The notes under the pieces are model-generated. The model searched no databases. It was not told the DNA's origin and was given only the letters and a program-made list of their open reading frames with translations. A stretch of DNA of 64,000 nucleotides from Micropterix aruncella (taxonomy: Eukaryota > Arthropoda > Insecta > Lepidoptera > Micropterigidae). How positions within the stretch are numbered: the stretch's first letter is position 1; every line of letters starts with the position of its first letter. Location: the NCBI GenBank assembly GCA_944548615.1, contig OX155979.1, positions 11,957,766 to 12,021,765 of the forward strand. Reading direction: 5' to 3'. The position numbers and the translations under genes are program-made. Positions 23,507 through 37,037 of this stretch are shown here, one piece after another.

Positions 23507-24612
23507 TTTTTATTTGTTGTGTGGGGCTTTTTTAAGGTCTTTTATGAGCCTTGTAACACTGTGACCATTGCTGATCTATTGTGTTCGCCACCTACTATAG
23601 TTCTGTGTCATTTAAGAACCGCAACAGGCATTTGGCGCCAGATTGTTTTACCTCCTCAGGTTGGAGGTAATGACCACCCAAGTGGATGTATCTTTTACGC
23701 ATCAGCGGGCCACACTCGCACATGAGGTGCAGAGGAGTTTCCTCTGCCCCTTGGCAGAATCTGTACATTTTTGTGTCTCGGAGCTTGAGGTTGTACATGT
23801 GTTTGTTGAGGCCACAATGCCCCGTGAGCGCCCTCACCAGTATGCGTAGATTGTTCCTATTTAGCGATAAGGCCTCACGGGCCGTCTTAGGGTCGTAGGC
23901 CTTGATTAGCGCTTTGGATTGATTCAACCCTGGCGTGTTGTTCCAGTGGTTGACGGATTGTTCTAAACATATTTGTTTGAGAATTAGGTTTGCAAGGCTT
24001 TTTGGTACGCCACAGCAAGGTTCAGGGCCGTATAACGTTCCCTTTGCTCCCGTCTTAGCAAGTTCGTCGGCTTTTTCATTTCCCTCGATTCCTGCATGGC
24101 CGGAAAGGGAACCCATCTTAGAATTACCCTGTTCTTTTCGCCCAGGGAATTCAGTAGTGATACGCAGTTTTGCACTAGCTTTTAATTAATGGTATTCGAG
24201 GCTAGTGCCATAAGAGCTGCCTTGCTATCCGATAATAAATACAAACGGAGCTGCCATGGAATTCACCGACCGGAGTCGGGCCCATCATAATACAATTTTT
24301 TACACTTCTGGGGGGTGAGCAGTGGATTCCGGACTTACGAACCGGCTGTGGTAGGTTTAGGACAGCTGTCTTGCCACATGTGAGCGTTCACCTTGCCACC
24401 CATTCACTCCCCCTTCGAAGTCATAGAATTTGAGATGCGCAAATCGCAGTTTTAGATAATTTTTCTAAGAAAGAGTTGATTATTTTTCTGGAAAGGCCAA
24501 GATCTTTAAAGAGGTGAAATAGAGATTTAGCTGGCAGGCCACGAGCGCCAACTTCCACCGCGTGAAGGATATTGATACGGTGGTTGGCGTAGTTCTTTTG
24601 GAGGTTGATATC
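23507..24612 (-). mobile_element. LINE-A (R1/I-type, RNase H) copy 3, interrupted
   Basis: Minus strand: an RNase H remnant (HAGIEGNEKADELAKTGAKG), LRILVRALTGHCGLNKHMYN, and a CCHC-like motif CQGAEETPLHLMC, then a 3' region with A-tail at 23507. A REL-LINE tail (24232-24571) splits it. The 5' end is truncated near 24612. Frameshifted. Confidence 0.85.
24232..24571 (-). mobile_element. REL-LINE 3' fragment b, nested in LINE-A
   Basis: Codons for HAVEVGARGLPAKSLF to the tail AATAAATACAAACGGAGCTG read backward. It interrupts LINE-A at the codons for YANHRI. I found no target duplication, and a few bases of target appear missing. Confidence 0.8.
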
Positions 24613-24786
24613 CAAGCTGTTCACCTAGCCTCACCTATTTTTAGAAACAATCCATTAATCACGCGTAACCGAGTGAGTTTGGCTTTATCCCTTGCAGTTT
24701 TTCTATTTTTTAAACTTGATTTCCTAATGCCACCGGACAACCTGTATTGTGTTACATTTTTAACTGAATACATTTAAATATGTAAT

Positions 24787-25010
24787 AGTATGGCCCGCAA
24801 ACTCCCCCGATCTCAACCAGATCGAAAACCTCTGGGCCATTTGCAAAAAACGGCTCTCCAAGATGGATTGTACAACGAAAACCAAGATGATCAGTGCAGT
24901 AATTCAAGTCTGGTTTCATGATGATGAGTTGAAAAGCTGTTATAACCTGGTAAATTCTTTGCCTACAAGAGTGGAAGAAAAATACTCTTTATTCCATCTA
25001 ATTTGCACAG
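24787..25010 (+). pseudogene. Tc1 transposase C-terminal fragment
   Basis: Plus frame WPANSPDLNQIENLWAICKK continues for about 65 codons without a stop; the glutamate of IENLW is the last catalytic residue of D34E Tc1 enzymes. Upstream part absent. Confidence 0.8.
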
Positions 25011-25077
25011 TACTGTAGCTCCAAGGTACTGTACTGTACCTTTCGAAAAAATACCGAAATTCTTTAGGAAAAAATAC

Positions 25078-25270
25078 CTTTCTTTTTGGAGTTTTGAGCG
25101 GGCTGTGGGCCCGGTGTAGCTGGTTTCTTGAGTTTCTTAAGGTTCCTCCGCATCTCTTCTACCTGAGCCCTCCGCGTTGCCACCTCCTCCTGCATTTTAA
25201 CCGCTTCTTTCTCCGCCAGAGTGACCGACTTGTTTGCCTCCTTCAACTCGTAGATCAGCCGAATCTCCAA
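25078..25270 (-). CDS. FAM193: FAM193-like gene, exon 7 (coiled coil)
   Basis: 193 nt between TTGTTTCCAG and GTATTTTTT, starting in phase 0. Encodes LEIRLIYELKEANKSVTLAE and a charged helical stretch through EEMRRNLKKLKK, then a Pro-rich linker and NSKKK. Ends one base into a glycine codon that exon 8 completes. Confidence 0.83.
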
Positions 25271-25412
25271 CTGGAAACAACAACGAATTAAATCCTTTTG
25301 CGCAGAAAAAATGGGTTGGGTAAGTGTGGGGGTACCTTTTATGGGAATTTATGTATTATTGGAACTTTTATTAGTTATAAGGGAAAAAAAACTACTAGAT
25401 TCTATCATTTAA

Positions 25413-25720
25413 CCCGTTGAGTATGATACGACCAAATCTGGTTCTGAAACAATTATCCGTTGAGTATGATACGACCAGATCTGGTTCCGCGTTTTTTTTC
25501 ACTTCTTTGACGTTCTCATATTTATTCATAATTATCTAATTGTTTTACAAAATGATATTTCAATATTCTATATTCGAAATTTCAATGCAATCATTGTGCA
25601 GTTGTTCTTTTTATGATTGGTGTAGTAGTTTCGTAGTTATAGTACTTTAAGTCGATGTCGCCGAAAATCCTGCAAAAGAGACAGATGCATCCATGAAAAT
25701 ACCCATTTACTCCAAGGGTT
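25413..25720. mobile_element. TTAA element T3
   Basis: 308 bp between TTAA at 25409-25412 and 25721-25724. Left end: GTTGAGTATGATACGACCA occurs twice, each leading into ACCA(A/G)ATCTGGT. The shared core lies in reverse at about 25525-25665. Same family as T4. Confidence 0.85.
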
Positions 25721-25724
25721 AAAT

Positions 25725-26964
25725 GCTAAATCTGGTTGAAAATAGCCCCGGGCACTTGAAATTAGAAATATTTCAAGCTGCGTTTTTTTTTCATTCTTTA
25801 AGGTTTCATCGGTGTTCCTGTTCCGTAGCCATGTTTTTATTTGGGCCTAGGGTATGGGCATCGAGGGTTCCGGTCCATATACTATTTTCTTTGATCCCCT
25901 TCTGGCCAGTTCGTCTGTCGCGTCAGGCCAGTTCATCTACCGGCATATTCAGCTGAGTTTTTAATTAGTGACACCTTTGAAATGGTGAATTAGTACAAGC
26001 AAATAAGCAACTGTTGCGAACATTCAAAAAGCATAATAATGGTAATATTATGCCCGCAGATCAACAAAAAGTACAGAGTCGCAATACACGGGCAGGTAGG
26101 TACATTTAAACGGAACAGAAGCGCCACAAGGGTCGTTGCCCTGCGGCGGAGCGAATGGGACAAACATATGCTAACTGAGCCATACTATTCTAGAGCGACG
26201 GAAAAATATGGAGACCATAAGATGAGACTTAAAGGCATATCGGGCCCGGGAACATTTTTATTGTCGTAAATACGCAACGCGAGGTGCGGATGAAACGAGC
26301 GTGCAATCGGAACAAAGACTCGAACCGCACTTAGGCACGCGCATGGAAACGGACACTTTTATAGAAAACTGCGAGACGCGCGAAAGGGAGACGACTTGAG
26401 AGCAGAGAGGGAAAAGAAACAGCTGGCGGCCCGCGCGCTTTCTACGAATGATATAGGTATAAATACCATACTGTATTTAGATTCATTTATTCTTCATACG
26501 ATTTTACCACGTCACGCACACCTGCTTTAATGAAAGTGTAATAATTATTAACAAAATTAAAGAATGCAATTTTCATCCAAAATAATACGCAGAATTTCAC
26601 TACAAATCATCGACGAAAGAAATATCCACGAAACAACTCTCGACAACAAATTGTTGAATCAAATAATATAATAAAATTATTTTGAAATTACGTTTTATTC
26701 CAAATGATTTACAACTGTTTGAGAATCAATCAGCTGTTTTGTTTGACCTTGCTTATGTGCCTAGGTCGTTGAACTCTGCGGTGTTATTTTTGATCGATGT
26801 ATTTTGAAGATTTACGACCACTTATTGAACAGTTTTTAAAATGGAATAGGCATTACAATAGGCACTACATTAAAATGGAATAGGCACTAGTAATTTCGTA
26901 GTATTTAAGTAGTATTTTTTGTACTTTTTGGTATTATTTTCCGTAGTAAAAAAATGCTGTTTTT
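25725..26964. other. Intron sequence, no gene recognised
   Basis: Mixed sequence with GC-rich patches near 26300-26440. The frame at 26039 has no known motif. The left half of a long palindrome starts at 26965. Confidence 0.5.
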
Positions 26965-27050
26965 CGCCATACATGTCCCCAAATGGATGTTACGTGCTTG
27001 AGGGGTTAACCCCTCAAGCACGTAACATCCATTTGGGGACATGTATGGCG
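26965..27050. repeat. Perfect 86-bp palindrome centred on TTAA
   Basis: Two exact 43-nt arms meet at TTAA 27006-27009. Each arm is the terminus of a TTAA element (CCCCTCAAGCACGTAAC inward). The right arm belongs to T6; the left arm is an abutting end whose body I cannot trace. Confidence 0.93.
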
Positions 27051-28434
27051 GCCGCCTAACAATCCATAACATCCGATTTTGGATATCGCGCTCGCCGCTG
27101 CGAAAAATGCAATTTACGATTCGAATCGTCGTACTTTAATGCTTTCTGACCGCGGGACGACATGGCCAAATAATCTTTCATTCGCCGGCCAACGACGATA
27201 ACATCGACCGCCGATTTAAAAACTCAGCATTAGACGTCAAAACAGCAGTGTCGATCGGCCCCCCCGCGGCGGCGTATAGGTTCCGCGAAGTGTTTGTTTT
27301 GTGAAGTGTTTTGTGAATATAAGTGAAGTGTATACCGGATAAAAGTAAGTAATTTCCCTTTTTAAGTAGTTTAGGCATTAGGATTATTCAATTTAGACAA
27401 TCCATTTGCTGTTTTTCACGAATTTTCGAAGAAAACACTTTGGCAACAACACAACGGCTCGCGAAAAAATGGCCATTTTTATTTTGTAATGTTTTTGAAA
27501 TATCCCTATATATCGCGAAACATGACGTAATGTCGCTTTAATTTACTAATAAAATAGGTATTGCTTCATTTACATCCTAAGTTATCACATAATTAGGCGT
27601 ATTTTGAACATTATATGTTGTTTTCTAATATGGCTCGCGAAAATGAAACTTGTTTTGATAATTACTATGAGAGAAAAAAGTGCGATTTTCCATAGTTTTT
27701 CGATGAAATGTGACTCTTTGGAGTATAGTAATTAGTTATTAGACATATAATAAGTCTATGATAAGACAATATAATTGAAAAAATCTAACGAATTTTATAT
27801 TATGGGCATTCAAAGTTTATTATTAGGTTCGAACGCAGAAACTCTCAAAACTTTAGATTTTTCTATAATATCAGACAAAGGTCAAAGTTCTGGTGTGATT
27901 TCTAAGAAGAAGTGATGTAGTAATAAAGTTATTTTGAAAGAATTTCATATAAAAAAATACCATAAGTAGTCACAAATTAAAAATTAAAAAATTTTTTTTT
28001 TACGAGAATAAATAAAATTTTTCTTGGCTGAATAAATAAATATTTTTTCCGTATTTTTGTATGCAAATAAGTAAAAAAAAAATATCGTTTTGGTAAAGCA
28101 TTTAATAAAGAACATAACTGTATTTACAATTTTTGATATTTACAAAAACTGTATTTACAAAAAAATCGAAATGATTTTATAGGCGAGTTTTTTTCAGTTT
28201 GCCAATTTTGTAATATTTATTCATTATTATCTTAATTGTTTTACGAGATAAGGTTATAATGTTTTATATGTCAAATTTCAATGCGATCATTTTTCTCTTT
28301 ATCTTTTTTTATTCCGTTTAGTGGTTTATAAGTTATGATCGTTTTTCTCAAGGCCGTTGACTCGCGTCGATTTTTTGCGCGCGAATATGTCGCGCGCAAA
28401 AGTGATAGGTGTTTTTACCTCGCAACGTGAGGGG
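27010..28434. mobile_element. TTAA element T6 (1.4 kb)
   Basis: Between TTAA 27006-27009 and 28435-28438; ends CCCCTCAAGCACG and AACGTGAGGGG. Subterminal GTAACATCCATTTGG and ATAACATCCGATTTTGG, then GC-rich CGCGCTCGCCGC. A donor-like AAAAGTAAGTAATT near 27341 suggests a former 5' exon. The shared core is at about 28205-28345. No transposase frame. Confidence 0.75.
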
Positions 28435-28665
28435 TTAAAAAAAATCAATTGGGTCATCCGCAATCTAAGATTTTTATGGTATTTAAGTAGTATTTTCGTA
28501 GTATGTTAGTAGTATTTTCGTATTATATTTTTTGTATTTTTTTTGGTTTTAAAATGGTATATAGTATTTTATTTAATGCGAAAAAGTCCTTGAGTGTAAA
28601 GGGTAGGTAAATATAATCATTTTTAAATTCATAAAAAATACAAATTACATATCATAGTTTCCCAC

Positions 28666-28805
28666 TAAGGCTAGTGTCTTTTCAACGGGTGAAAAGACAC
28701 TAGCCTTAATATTTTGTATACAGCAATATTTTTATTGCTGTATACAGCAATATTGTTGTATACAGCAATATACTGTATACAACAATATTTTGTATACAGT
28801 TTACC
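28666..28805. repeat. Hairpin and tandem palindromic repeats
   Basis: A 19-bp perfect hairpin (28666-28684 with 28690-28708, loop ACGGG) is followed by several units of GTATACAGCAATATT in both orientations. The rest of 28440-28900 shows no gene. Confidence 0.85.
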
Positions 28806-28910
28806 TATAACTAGTAACTTGATTTACAATAAACATATGTAATTGCTTCCTTCTAAATGCTAATGCTAATTTAGCATAATATATATTTTGTTTGATTTTA
28901 TTTTAACGTT

Positions 28911-29549
28911 TGTGAGAGTGGCCACCCTGCACTAGACTCCAATTGCTCGTGAGTGAAGGGTGGTTCTCATCAAGGGGTTTTCTCCGTATTGAAAGTCGAT
29001 GTTGCTGTAGTTGAAGTGATTTATTCAGAAGGTATGTGATGGTTGCCAGTTTGTAACGCCTTGGTTGATAAGTCGCCGAGTGTGTAGTGTGTGCTCGAAG
29101 TATATGTCGCAGTTGTGTAGTCACGGAGCGAGGCTTGAAGGTCTAATGTAGTGACTGCTTGATGATGATGATAAAGAGGTGTAATCGCGGTTATTGTCGA
29201 CTCGAAGATAATGAAGAGCGCGAGTACTCATGAACGATGCGGGTAACTGCCGCCAGAGGATGATGATGATGTGTAATCGCGGTAACTGTCCACTAGAGGA
29301 TGATGCATGATCGATCGAATGTATGGCTTTATACATCGCGTGTATGATGCAATGTTCAATGCGTGGGGGAAAACTAAGTGTGTCAAATTGGATCGATCAG
29401 AAGAAATGAAATTAGTCATCGGCTGAGTGTGCGTAAATTGTCGAAATTATATAGAATTCAATGCTAGTTGACGCGTGTTATATTAAGTGTGTTTCGATTC
29501 TAGAGAATTTACTTCTTTTGTTGACTGATATGTGGGCGAAGTCCTCACA
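28911..29549 (+). mobile_element. Solo LTR, family 2, copy B
   Basis: 639 bp, TGTGAGAGTGGCC to GAAGTCCTCACA; ends are inverted TGTGAG/CTCACA. CGTT on both sides (28907-28910, 29550-29553). Confidence 0.9.
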
Positions 29550-29899
29550 CGTTTGACCGTTTTCATATTTATATTATATACTGTTTTTTCTTAAATTCGA
29601 AATTTGAAGTGACAGTAGCATTAATTTTGAATTTTCCTTAATAAAATCGTGATATAATATTAAACAGGACACAGAAGGAGCCTCCCCGAAGATTGTGCAC
29701 ATTTTCGACTGTCCGGTTTGCGATTATAAACAATCGGGCGTCCCCGGAAAGGGTGAGTCTAAACGCACCGGCCAATCCTTCTACCGCCGGGCCAATCTCG
29801 TCCGCCGGTGCTACAGAGCGAATCCAACGTACGACTGCAGGACTATGCAGGATTAAAATGTCAGTTGTCAATCTCCATCGCACAAAAGGACCGACAAGA

Positions 29900-30930
29900 G
29901 ACGAACAACGAGACGCATATTTTTTGAGATTGTTTCACAAGCATTCGACCGCGTATGGCATGAGGGGCTACTTTTCAAAATTTCAAAAGCCCAACCTACA
30001 AGTTTCTTTTTATTGCTCAAATCCTACTTACATCAGCGGCACTTCTATGTCAAACACGGTGAGGACAGAAAGGTACTTTATGACATTAAAGCAGGAGTTC
30101 CCCCAGGGCAGTGTACTGGGACCAATACTGTACCTCATATATACCTCCGACCTACCCGTAACGAAAGACGTCCTCATGGGCACATTCGCAGACAACACTG
30201 CTCTCATGGCCATTCATGAAGATCCAGCAACTGCATCTGCTAAGCTGCAAAGGAGCCTCGACGAGGCCTCTAAATGGCTGAAAGACCGGCGTATTAAGGC
30301 AAACGAAACTAAATCTGCGCATATGACATTCACACTCCGTAATGGCTCGTGCCCACCAGTCAAGTTAAATGGAATACAAATACTGCAGTGCGAAGAAGTT
30401 CGGTATCTGGGCATTTATCTAAATAGACGACTTACATGGAAAAAACATATCCTCACCAAGTAAAAAGCACCTAGCCAACAATTAAGGAAATTATACTGGC
30501 TAATGGCTCGCAAGTCTAAACCTTTTCTGGATAACAAAATCCTTCTCTACAAATGTGTCCTCAAACCCATATGGTCTTGTGGAGTAGAGCCGTGGGGCAC
30601 CGCAGCAAACTTCAACATAGAAATACTGCAACGTTTTCAAAACAAAATGCTGCGCATGATAACAAACGCTCCATGGTATATCGCCAATTGTCAACTTCAT
30701 TGCGACCTGAAGATACCGACCGTCGAGCGAGAAACATCGTACAAGGTCAAATCTTACGCAAAACGAACGGCAAATCATCCAAACGAGCCGGCCTGCAAAT
30801 TAATGGACAAAACCACTCGCACCTTCGAGAGACTAAAGAGAAGAGCCCCTCGAGAACTTATTTAAACATAAGGAGAATAGTACGGATTGGCCACTGGGCA
30901 AATACCATTCGCGACAGAGCAAATACATAA
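29900..30930 (+). mobile_element. Jockey-type LINE reverse transcriptase, decayed
   Basis: SQAFDRVWHEGLLFKI, a frameshift near 30085, then PQGSVLGPILYLIYTSDLP, TFADNTALMA, EVRYLGIYLNRRLTWKKHI, an in-frame stop at 30461 and LYKCVLKPIWSCGVEPWG. The second catalytic aspartate of FADD is asparagine. 29550-29900 upstream has no recognised domain. Confidence 0.88.
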
Positions 30931-30934
30931 CCTC

Positions 30935-31417
30935 TAGCTATGAACCCATAGAAAAACAACAAACAAGCTCATAACCCTAAGAAAAACACCCTATGAACAT
31001 AGATTATACAATCCTCAAACTGACAACTCTGGAGCAACGGAGACACAGAGGAGATCTCATAGAGACATACAAAATACTGAGGCAACACTACGACTGCCCA
31101 GAGTCGGAAAGCATGTTTGCGTTCAATTCAAACCATCACTTAAGAGGTCACAGCCTGAAAGTCAACGTTACAAGCTTTTCAACCGAAGCAAGAAAGCACT
31201 TCCTGACAAACATAATCGTGAACGGCTGGAATAAACTGCCCGAGGAAGTTATCGAAGCACCAACCATAAACGCATTCAAAAATAGGCTCGATATCTATTT
31301 AAAAAATGATATAAAAGAAAAAAAAAAAAGGAAACAGCAACAACAGTGAATTTCATAGATATGAACACATCAGCGTTAAGCTGCTAGTTCATCAACAAAT
31401 AATAATAATAATAAATG
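30935..31417 (+). mobile_element. CR1-like LINE 3' fragment
   Basis: LEQRRHRGDLIETYKIL, LRGHSLKVNVTSF and WNKLPEEVIEAPTINAFKNR, then a 3' region (AAGCTGCTAGTTCATC) and an AAT tail. Same family as 18714-19576. Noncoding sequence follows to exon 6. Confidence 0.85.
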
Positions 31418-31544
31418 CCCACACGCCTGAGGCAGGGCCGATTTTTAGAGATATGTGATCTAACCCGGCCCGGACTAAGTAACTAATGGATGGACCGTTT
31501 CACTCGGCTCGCCCGGATACATAATAGAGGAGAAGCGGGCTCAC

Positions 31545-31737
31545 CTTGCGCGCCTTCTGGCGGGCCTTCTTGGCGCGCTTCTTGGTCTTGTCGTGGGCCT
31601 TGGCGGGCCCCTCGATGAACTGCAGCAGGGCGTCCAGGTCGCGCGGGTCCTGCGCCGGCGAGGCGTGCAGCGCGCAGCCCGCCGCCGGCCCGCTCGCCGA
31701 GCGCCGCCCGCAGTTCAGCGGGCACAGCGTCGTGTAG
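31545..31737 (-). CDS. FAM193: FAM193-like gene, exon 6
   Basis: 193 nt between TCCGTCCAG and GTGAGCCCG. Encodes YTTLCPLNCGRRSA, a Cys-containing stretch, then DLDALLQFIEG and a basic run of K, R and A that leads into the coiled coil of exon 7. Third positions are almost all G or C, far from the surrounding composition. Ends in phase 0. Confidence 0.83.
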
Positions 31738-32244
31738 CTGGACGGACAATCGTGAACGCTGAATAAATACCCGACCGTTGGCAATAGGAAAAACGACAAA
31801 GAGACAAAGTTTTTAAAAAATCTACTCTGCGTTAAAACCGATGTATTTTTTCATTCCAACGGACGACTGTTAAAACCTACGGGAGAAATAGTGCCGATAG
31901 AAGCTGCCCGTCCGGAATAAATAATAGTAATAATTGATTCGCTCAAAACCAAAACGGCTTAAGTGATCTTTTTGGCGAATATGAGTTACGAATGCAAAGT
32001 TGTTCAATTTTAGGTTATTAAATAATTAAAAAATAATTAAAATTTTATGACGATAGTAATTTAGATTTTTATTGATTTCTCTAAAGTTTCATTAGTCACA
32101 TGCTCTGTTTTTGTTTTGAGCTAATCGTTTACAGAGTCGTTCCGCTCCGCCGCATCACGGGCCCGATGGCATTTTAAGAAGAATATTCTTCGGACCCAGA
32201 ATGATCCGATGATCAGAATTACATTATCGTAAAGGGGTTCATAC

Positions 32245-32342
32245 CTAAAGCATCCAGATGAAACGGAAGAAACGGAGACATCGCGGCTCGATGCAGGTGT
32301 AGTGGTGAGCTTCGGCCCGTTGACAGCGGCAGCTGTGGAATT
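32245..32342 (-). CDS. FAM193: FAM193-like gene, exon 5
   Basis: 98 nt between a T-tract acceptor TTTTGCAG and donor GTATGAACC. 32 codons plus two bases, starting NSTAAAVNGPKLTTTPASSR and continuing Ser/Val-rich. Ends in phase 2; the first base of exon 6 completes a serine codon. Confidence 0.8.
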
Positions 32343-32369
32343 CTGCAAAAAAAAAAAAAATATTAGTAT

Positions 32370-32645
32370 AGCGGAAGATATTTATTTATTTATTTATTAA
32401 TATTATTACTGGTAGAGAGTTAATAGTGTGATCGTACAGATATAATTTGTAACTCTTTATATAAGCAATAGGAAATGAACACAACCCATACGATCATTCT
32501 AGACGAATGCCCAACTAGACCGAACAGCCTGTATCTGGGCATACGAAATATACTGCCTTTGTTTTTTGAGTAGTACTGTCGTTATTTGAATAATAAACTA
32601 CTTTAATAAAATACTAACACTAAGATAATGGCATAAAATAGTAAA
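32370..32645 (-). mobile_element. LINE 3' untranslated fragment
   Basis: A tail of TTTA units at 32380 and CCCAACTAGACC..ATCTGGGCATACGA, also found at 45060-45110. Noncoding. Confidence 0.45.
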
Positions 32646-32653
32646 CATATTAA

Positions 32654-34770
<2,117 letters not shown>

Positions 34771-34784
34771 GAGTGGTACGACAA

Positions 34785-34990
34785 CAGGTCAACATCCACC
34801 CCCGCTGCTTAGGAAACAGTATATTTCCATAGTCTCCAGACTCCTTCAGAAGTTAGTCGGAGTGCACAACCGATTGGCTGACGCTGTGCGGTGCGCAAAC
34901 CGTCCAGCAGCGATCCACCAGCCGTGAGGCCTGAGACGCGAGTCCTACCCGGGGTAGTCCCTCACTTGTGGAGGCTGCTGAACAGGAGTT
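34785..34990 (+). mobile_element. Unclassified 0.67-kb repeat, partial copy
   Basis: About 200 bp related to the middle and right part of the repeat at 15414 (CCACCCCCGCT, GAAACAGTA, CGATTGGCT, GTGCGCA), diverged. Confidence 0.65.
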
Positions 34991-34999
34991 GACTCGTGA

Positions 35000-35790
35000 G
35001 TTGGACCTATCCTAGAACAAATTGGATTTTGATGGGCCAGGCTGTCCGAATTCATAGACCGCCATTTAAAGATGGACATCTCAAAGACGAAGATCAGACC
35101 AACATTCAAATTCATATAGGAGTACCATTCATATAAGAGAGATGGCAGCATATAAAATGGCAGCATATAAAATCAAGAGATGGCGGCATATAAAATCTGC
35201 TTGAAAAATCAGTTGGTCAAACATGCCCTTTACAAACTGGACGACTTTTATGATATTGTGTCCACAATTGCTTGATTATAAATAACCATATTATTACTAT
35301 ACTTTCGCACTAAGGTTTAGATTTTATTGACAATGTTTTTAATTATGCATGTTTCAGAATTTTTCTTTTTCATTGTATTGATTATTATTTATTTTTTGAT
35401 TGATTATTTTGTAAATTTGTATCATTACAGAGGTTGTTGAGTACGTGAAGTCAAGCGAGCGGCGAGCCGAGCCAAGCGGCGACCGGCCGGAGGTATTGCG
35501 CTGTGCGCGTTACGCGAAGCAATACCTACCGTCATATGTAATCGAAAATATTTAAACGTCAATGTAAATTCGTAAATCAATATATTTTTTATACCACAAA
35601 CGAATTTTTATTACGAGTGTAAGCGGAGCAAATCGGCGGCGCAATCAGAGGTACATTATGTACATTATAAATGTACATCACCTCTGATTACAATTATTTT
35701 TTTTCCTTTTAATTAATCAAAGCGGTTTTATCATCCGGTAAATTATGATTGTAAAATTTGACATGTTCCTCAATATTGTGAAATGCTTTT
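35000..35790. other. Unassigned sequence with short repeats
   Basis: GATGGC(A/G)GCATATAAAAT occurs three times at 35141-35200. GTATTGC..GCAATAC (about 35490) and CAGAGGTACATTATGTACAT with its reverse (35648-35692) are hairpins, probably MITE parts. Confidence 0.5.
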
Positions 35791-35794
35791 ATGG

Positions 35795-36680
35795 AATTTA
35801 TTTATTAGTTTCAAATAGTATTCAAGGGCATTACAGATGAATCCAATTCGCCCTTGAATATTAAAGCTAGAGTGTAAGTCTAAAAATAAAAGACTACATA
35901 ACTAAATTAATGCTAACATTGAACAAGAAAAAAAAAAAAAGACATAAAAATATAAAACTAAATAAAAGACAGATTATGATAAACATGAGATAGCAGGGAG
36001 TTGCCTTTTTAGCTGCCAAAGGGATGTACAAAAGATATCTATTTCTGTGGGTAAGGAATTAAGAAGAGCTATAACCCTTCCCACTGGCCGTCTACAAAAA
36101 TATTTGTACGGTGGTACGGCACATTAAACAATAGATGCGATCTCCTCGCTGTGTAATTTACCGGTACGTACAATTCAAACTTACGTAGTATCTCTGGCAA
36201 ATAAATCGTTCCTTGAACTAGTTTATATGCAAATATAATTAGTGAAATATATCGACGAGTTTCAAGACTTTTGTATCCTACCATTCCTAGCACAAAATCG
36301 GACGGAAATAAGTATGGATAAATATTGTACTTTCTGTAATAAATATATCTTAAAATTTTTCTTTGAATACGCTCTACCATCTGAATGTATTTGTTTCCAC
36401 TTGTACACCAGATGACCGAATTATATTCAAGTATGCTACGGACTAAACAATTATATAGTAGAAACATTACATGAATATTATTAAACTGTTTGCATATGCG
36501 AATAACAAAACCGACAATTTTGCTAGCACGATTGCAAATATCTGTAATGTGTGCACTGAAATTCAACTGTGTATCAAATGTAATTCCCAGGTCCCTCACC
36601 TCGGTTGACCTTTTTAAAATTGACCCGTTTATTGAAATTGAATGAATAAATGATGATGATGATGATGATTCACAATACAT
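35795..36680 (-). mobile_element. LINE C-terminal fragment
   Basis: The minus frame 36680-36069 has VRDLGITFDTQLNFSAHI, LVRSILEYNSVIWC and MVERIQRKILR, typical of jockey-supergroup reverse transcriptases, then a 3' region and tail. About 200 codons are open; 5' truncated. Confidence 0.8.
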
Positions 36681-36764
36681 TTACCACCTATTTTGGGTAG
36701 CCTTGCATACCGACGATATGGTTATGTTGCCGGACGAATATTTGACAGTAGTTAGGGTACTCAC

Positions 36765-37037
36765 GTTGTGGTTATTGTCCGCTTGCGCATTCTGCGGTGG
36801 GGGATTCTGAGCGTTGGAGGGTTTGGGCGGCTGGACGGGTGGCGCCTTTTGTGTCTCTCTCTCGGGCGTCTGTGGCGGCTGGGCCGGGCGTCTGCTCTGC
36901 GCCGCCGGGGCCTCCGTCTGCGTCTGCGTCTGCGTCTGGGCGAGTCTCGGCCCAGCTTTGCTCGCCTTTGCGGCCGGAGCCGCCGCCTCGGGTTGTCGTG
37001 TCTGCGCCGGCGCTGGTTCCACGGCCTGGATGCGAGT
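36765..37037 (-). CDS. FAM193: FAM193-like gene, exon 4
   Basis: 273 nt (91 codons) between TTTATGACAG and GTGAGTACC, phase 0 at both ends. Ala/Pro/Gln-rich, with a QTQTQTQT run and NNHN at the end. GC-rich against AT-rich introns. Low complexity makes frame shadows in every direction; splice sites and phase select this strand. Confidence 0.8.

Larger units (their letters stand above)
20496..24744 (+). mobile_element. Tc1/mariner-like element with DUF4817-type head, heavily nested
   Basis: Perfect 17-bp inverted ends CAGGTTGTCCGGTGGCA (20496) and its complement (to 24744), with TA at both borders (20494-20495, 24745-24746). Just inside the left end is an N-terminal segment MSQWTGKQLAFPIEAFFKAN, resembling DUF4817; near the right end is a transposase C-terminus. 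Between them are a solo LTR, two TTAA elements, two REL-LINE tails, a LINE tail and a LINE-A copy. Confidence 0.85.

Noticed and set aside
26039..26269. 76-codon plus frame
   Set aside because: No recognised motif, repeat support or splice signals.
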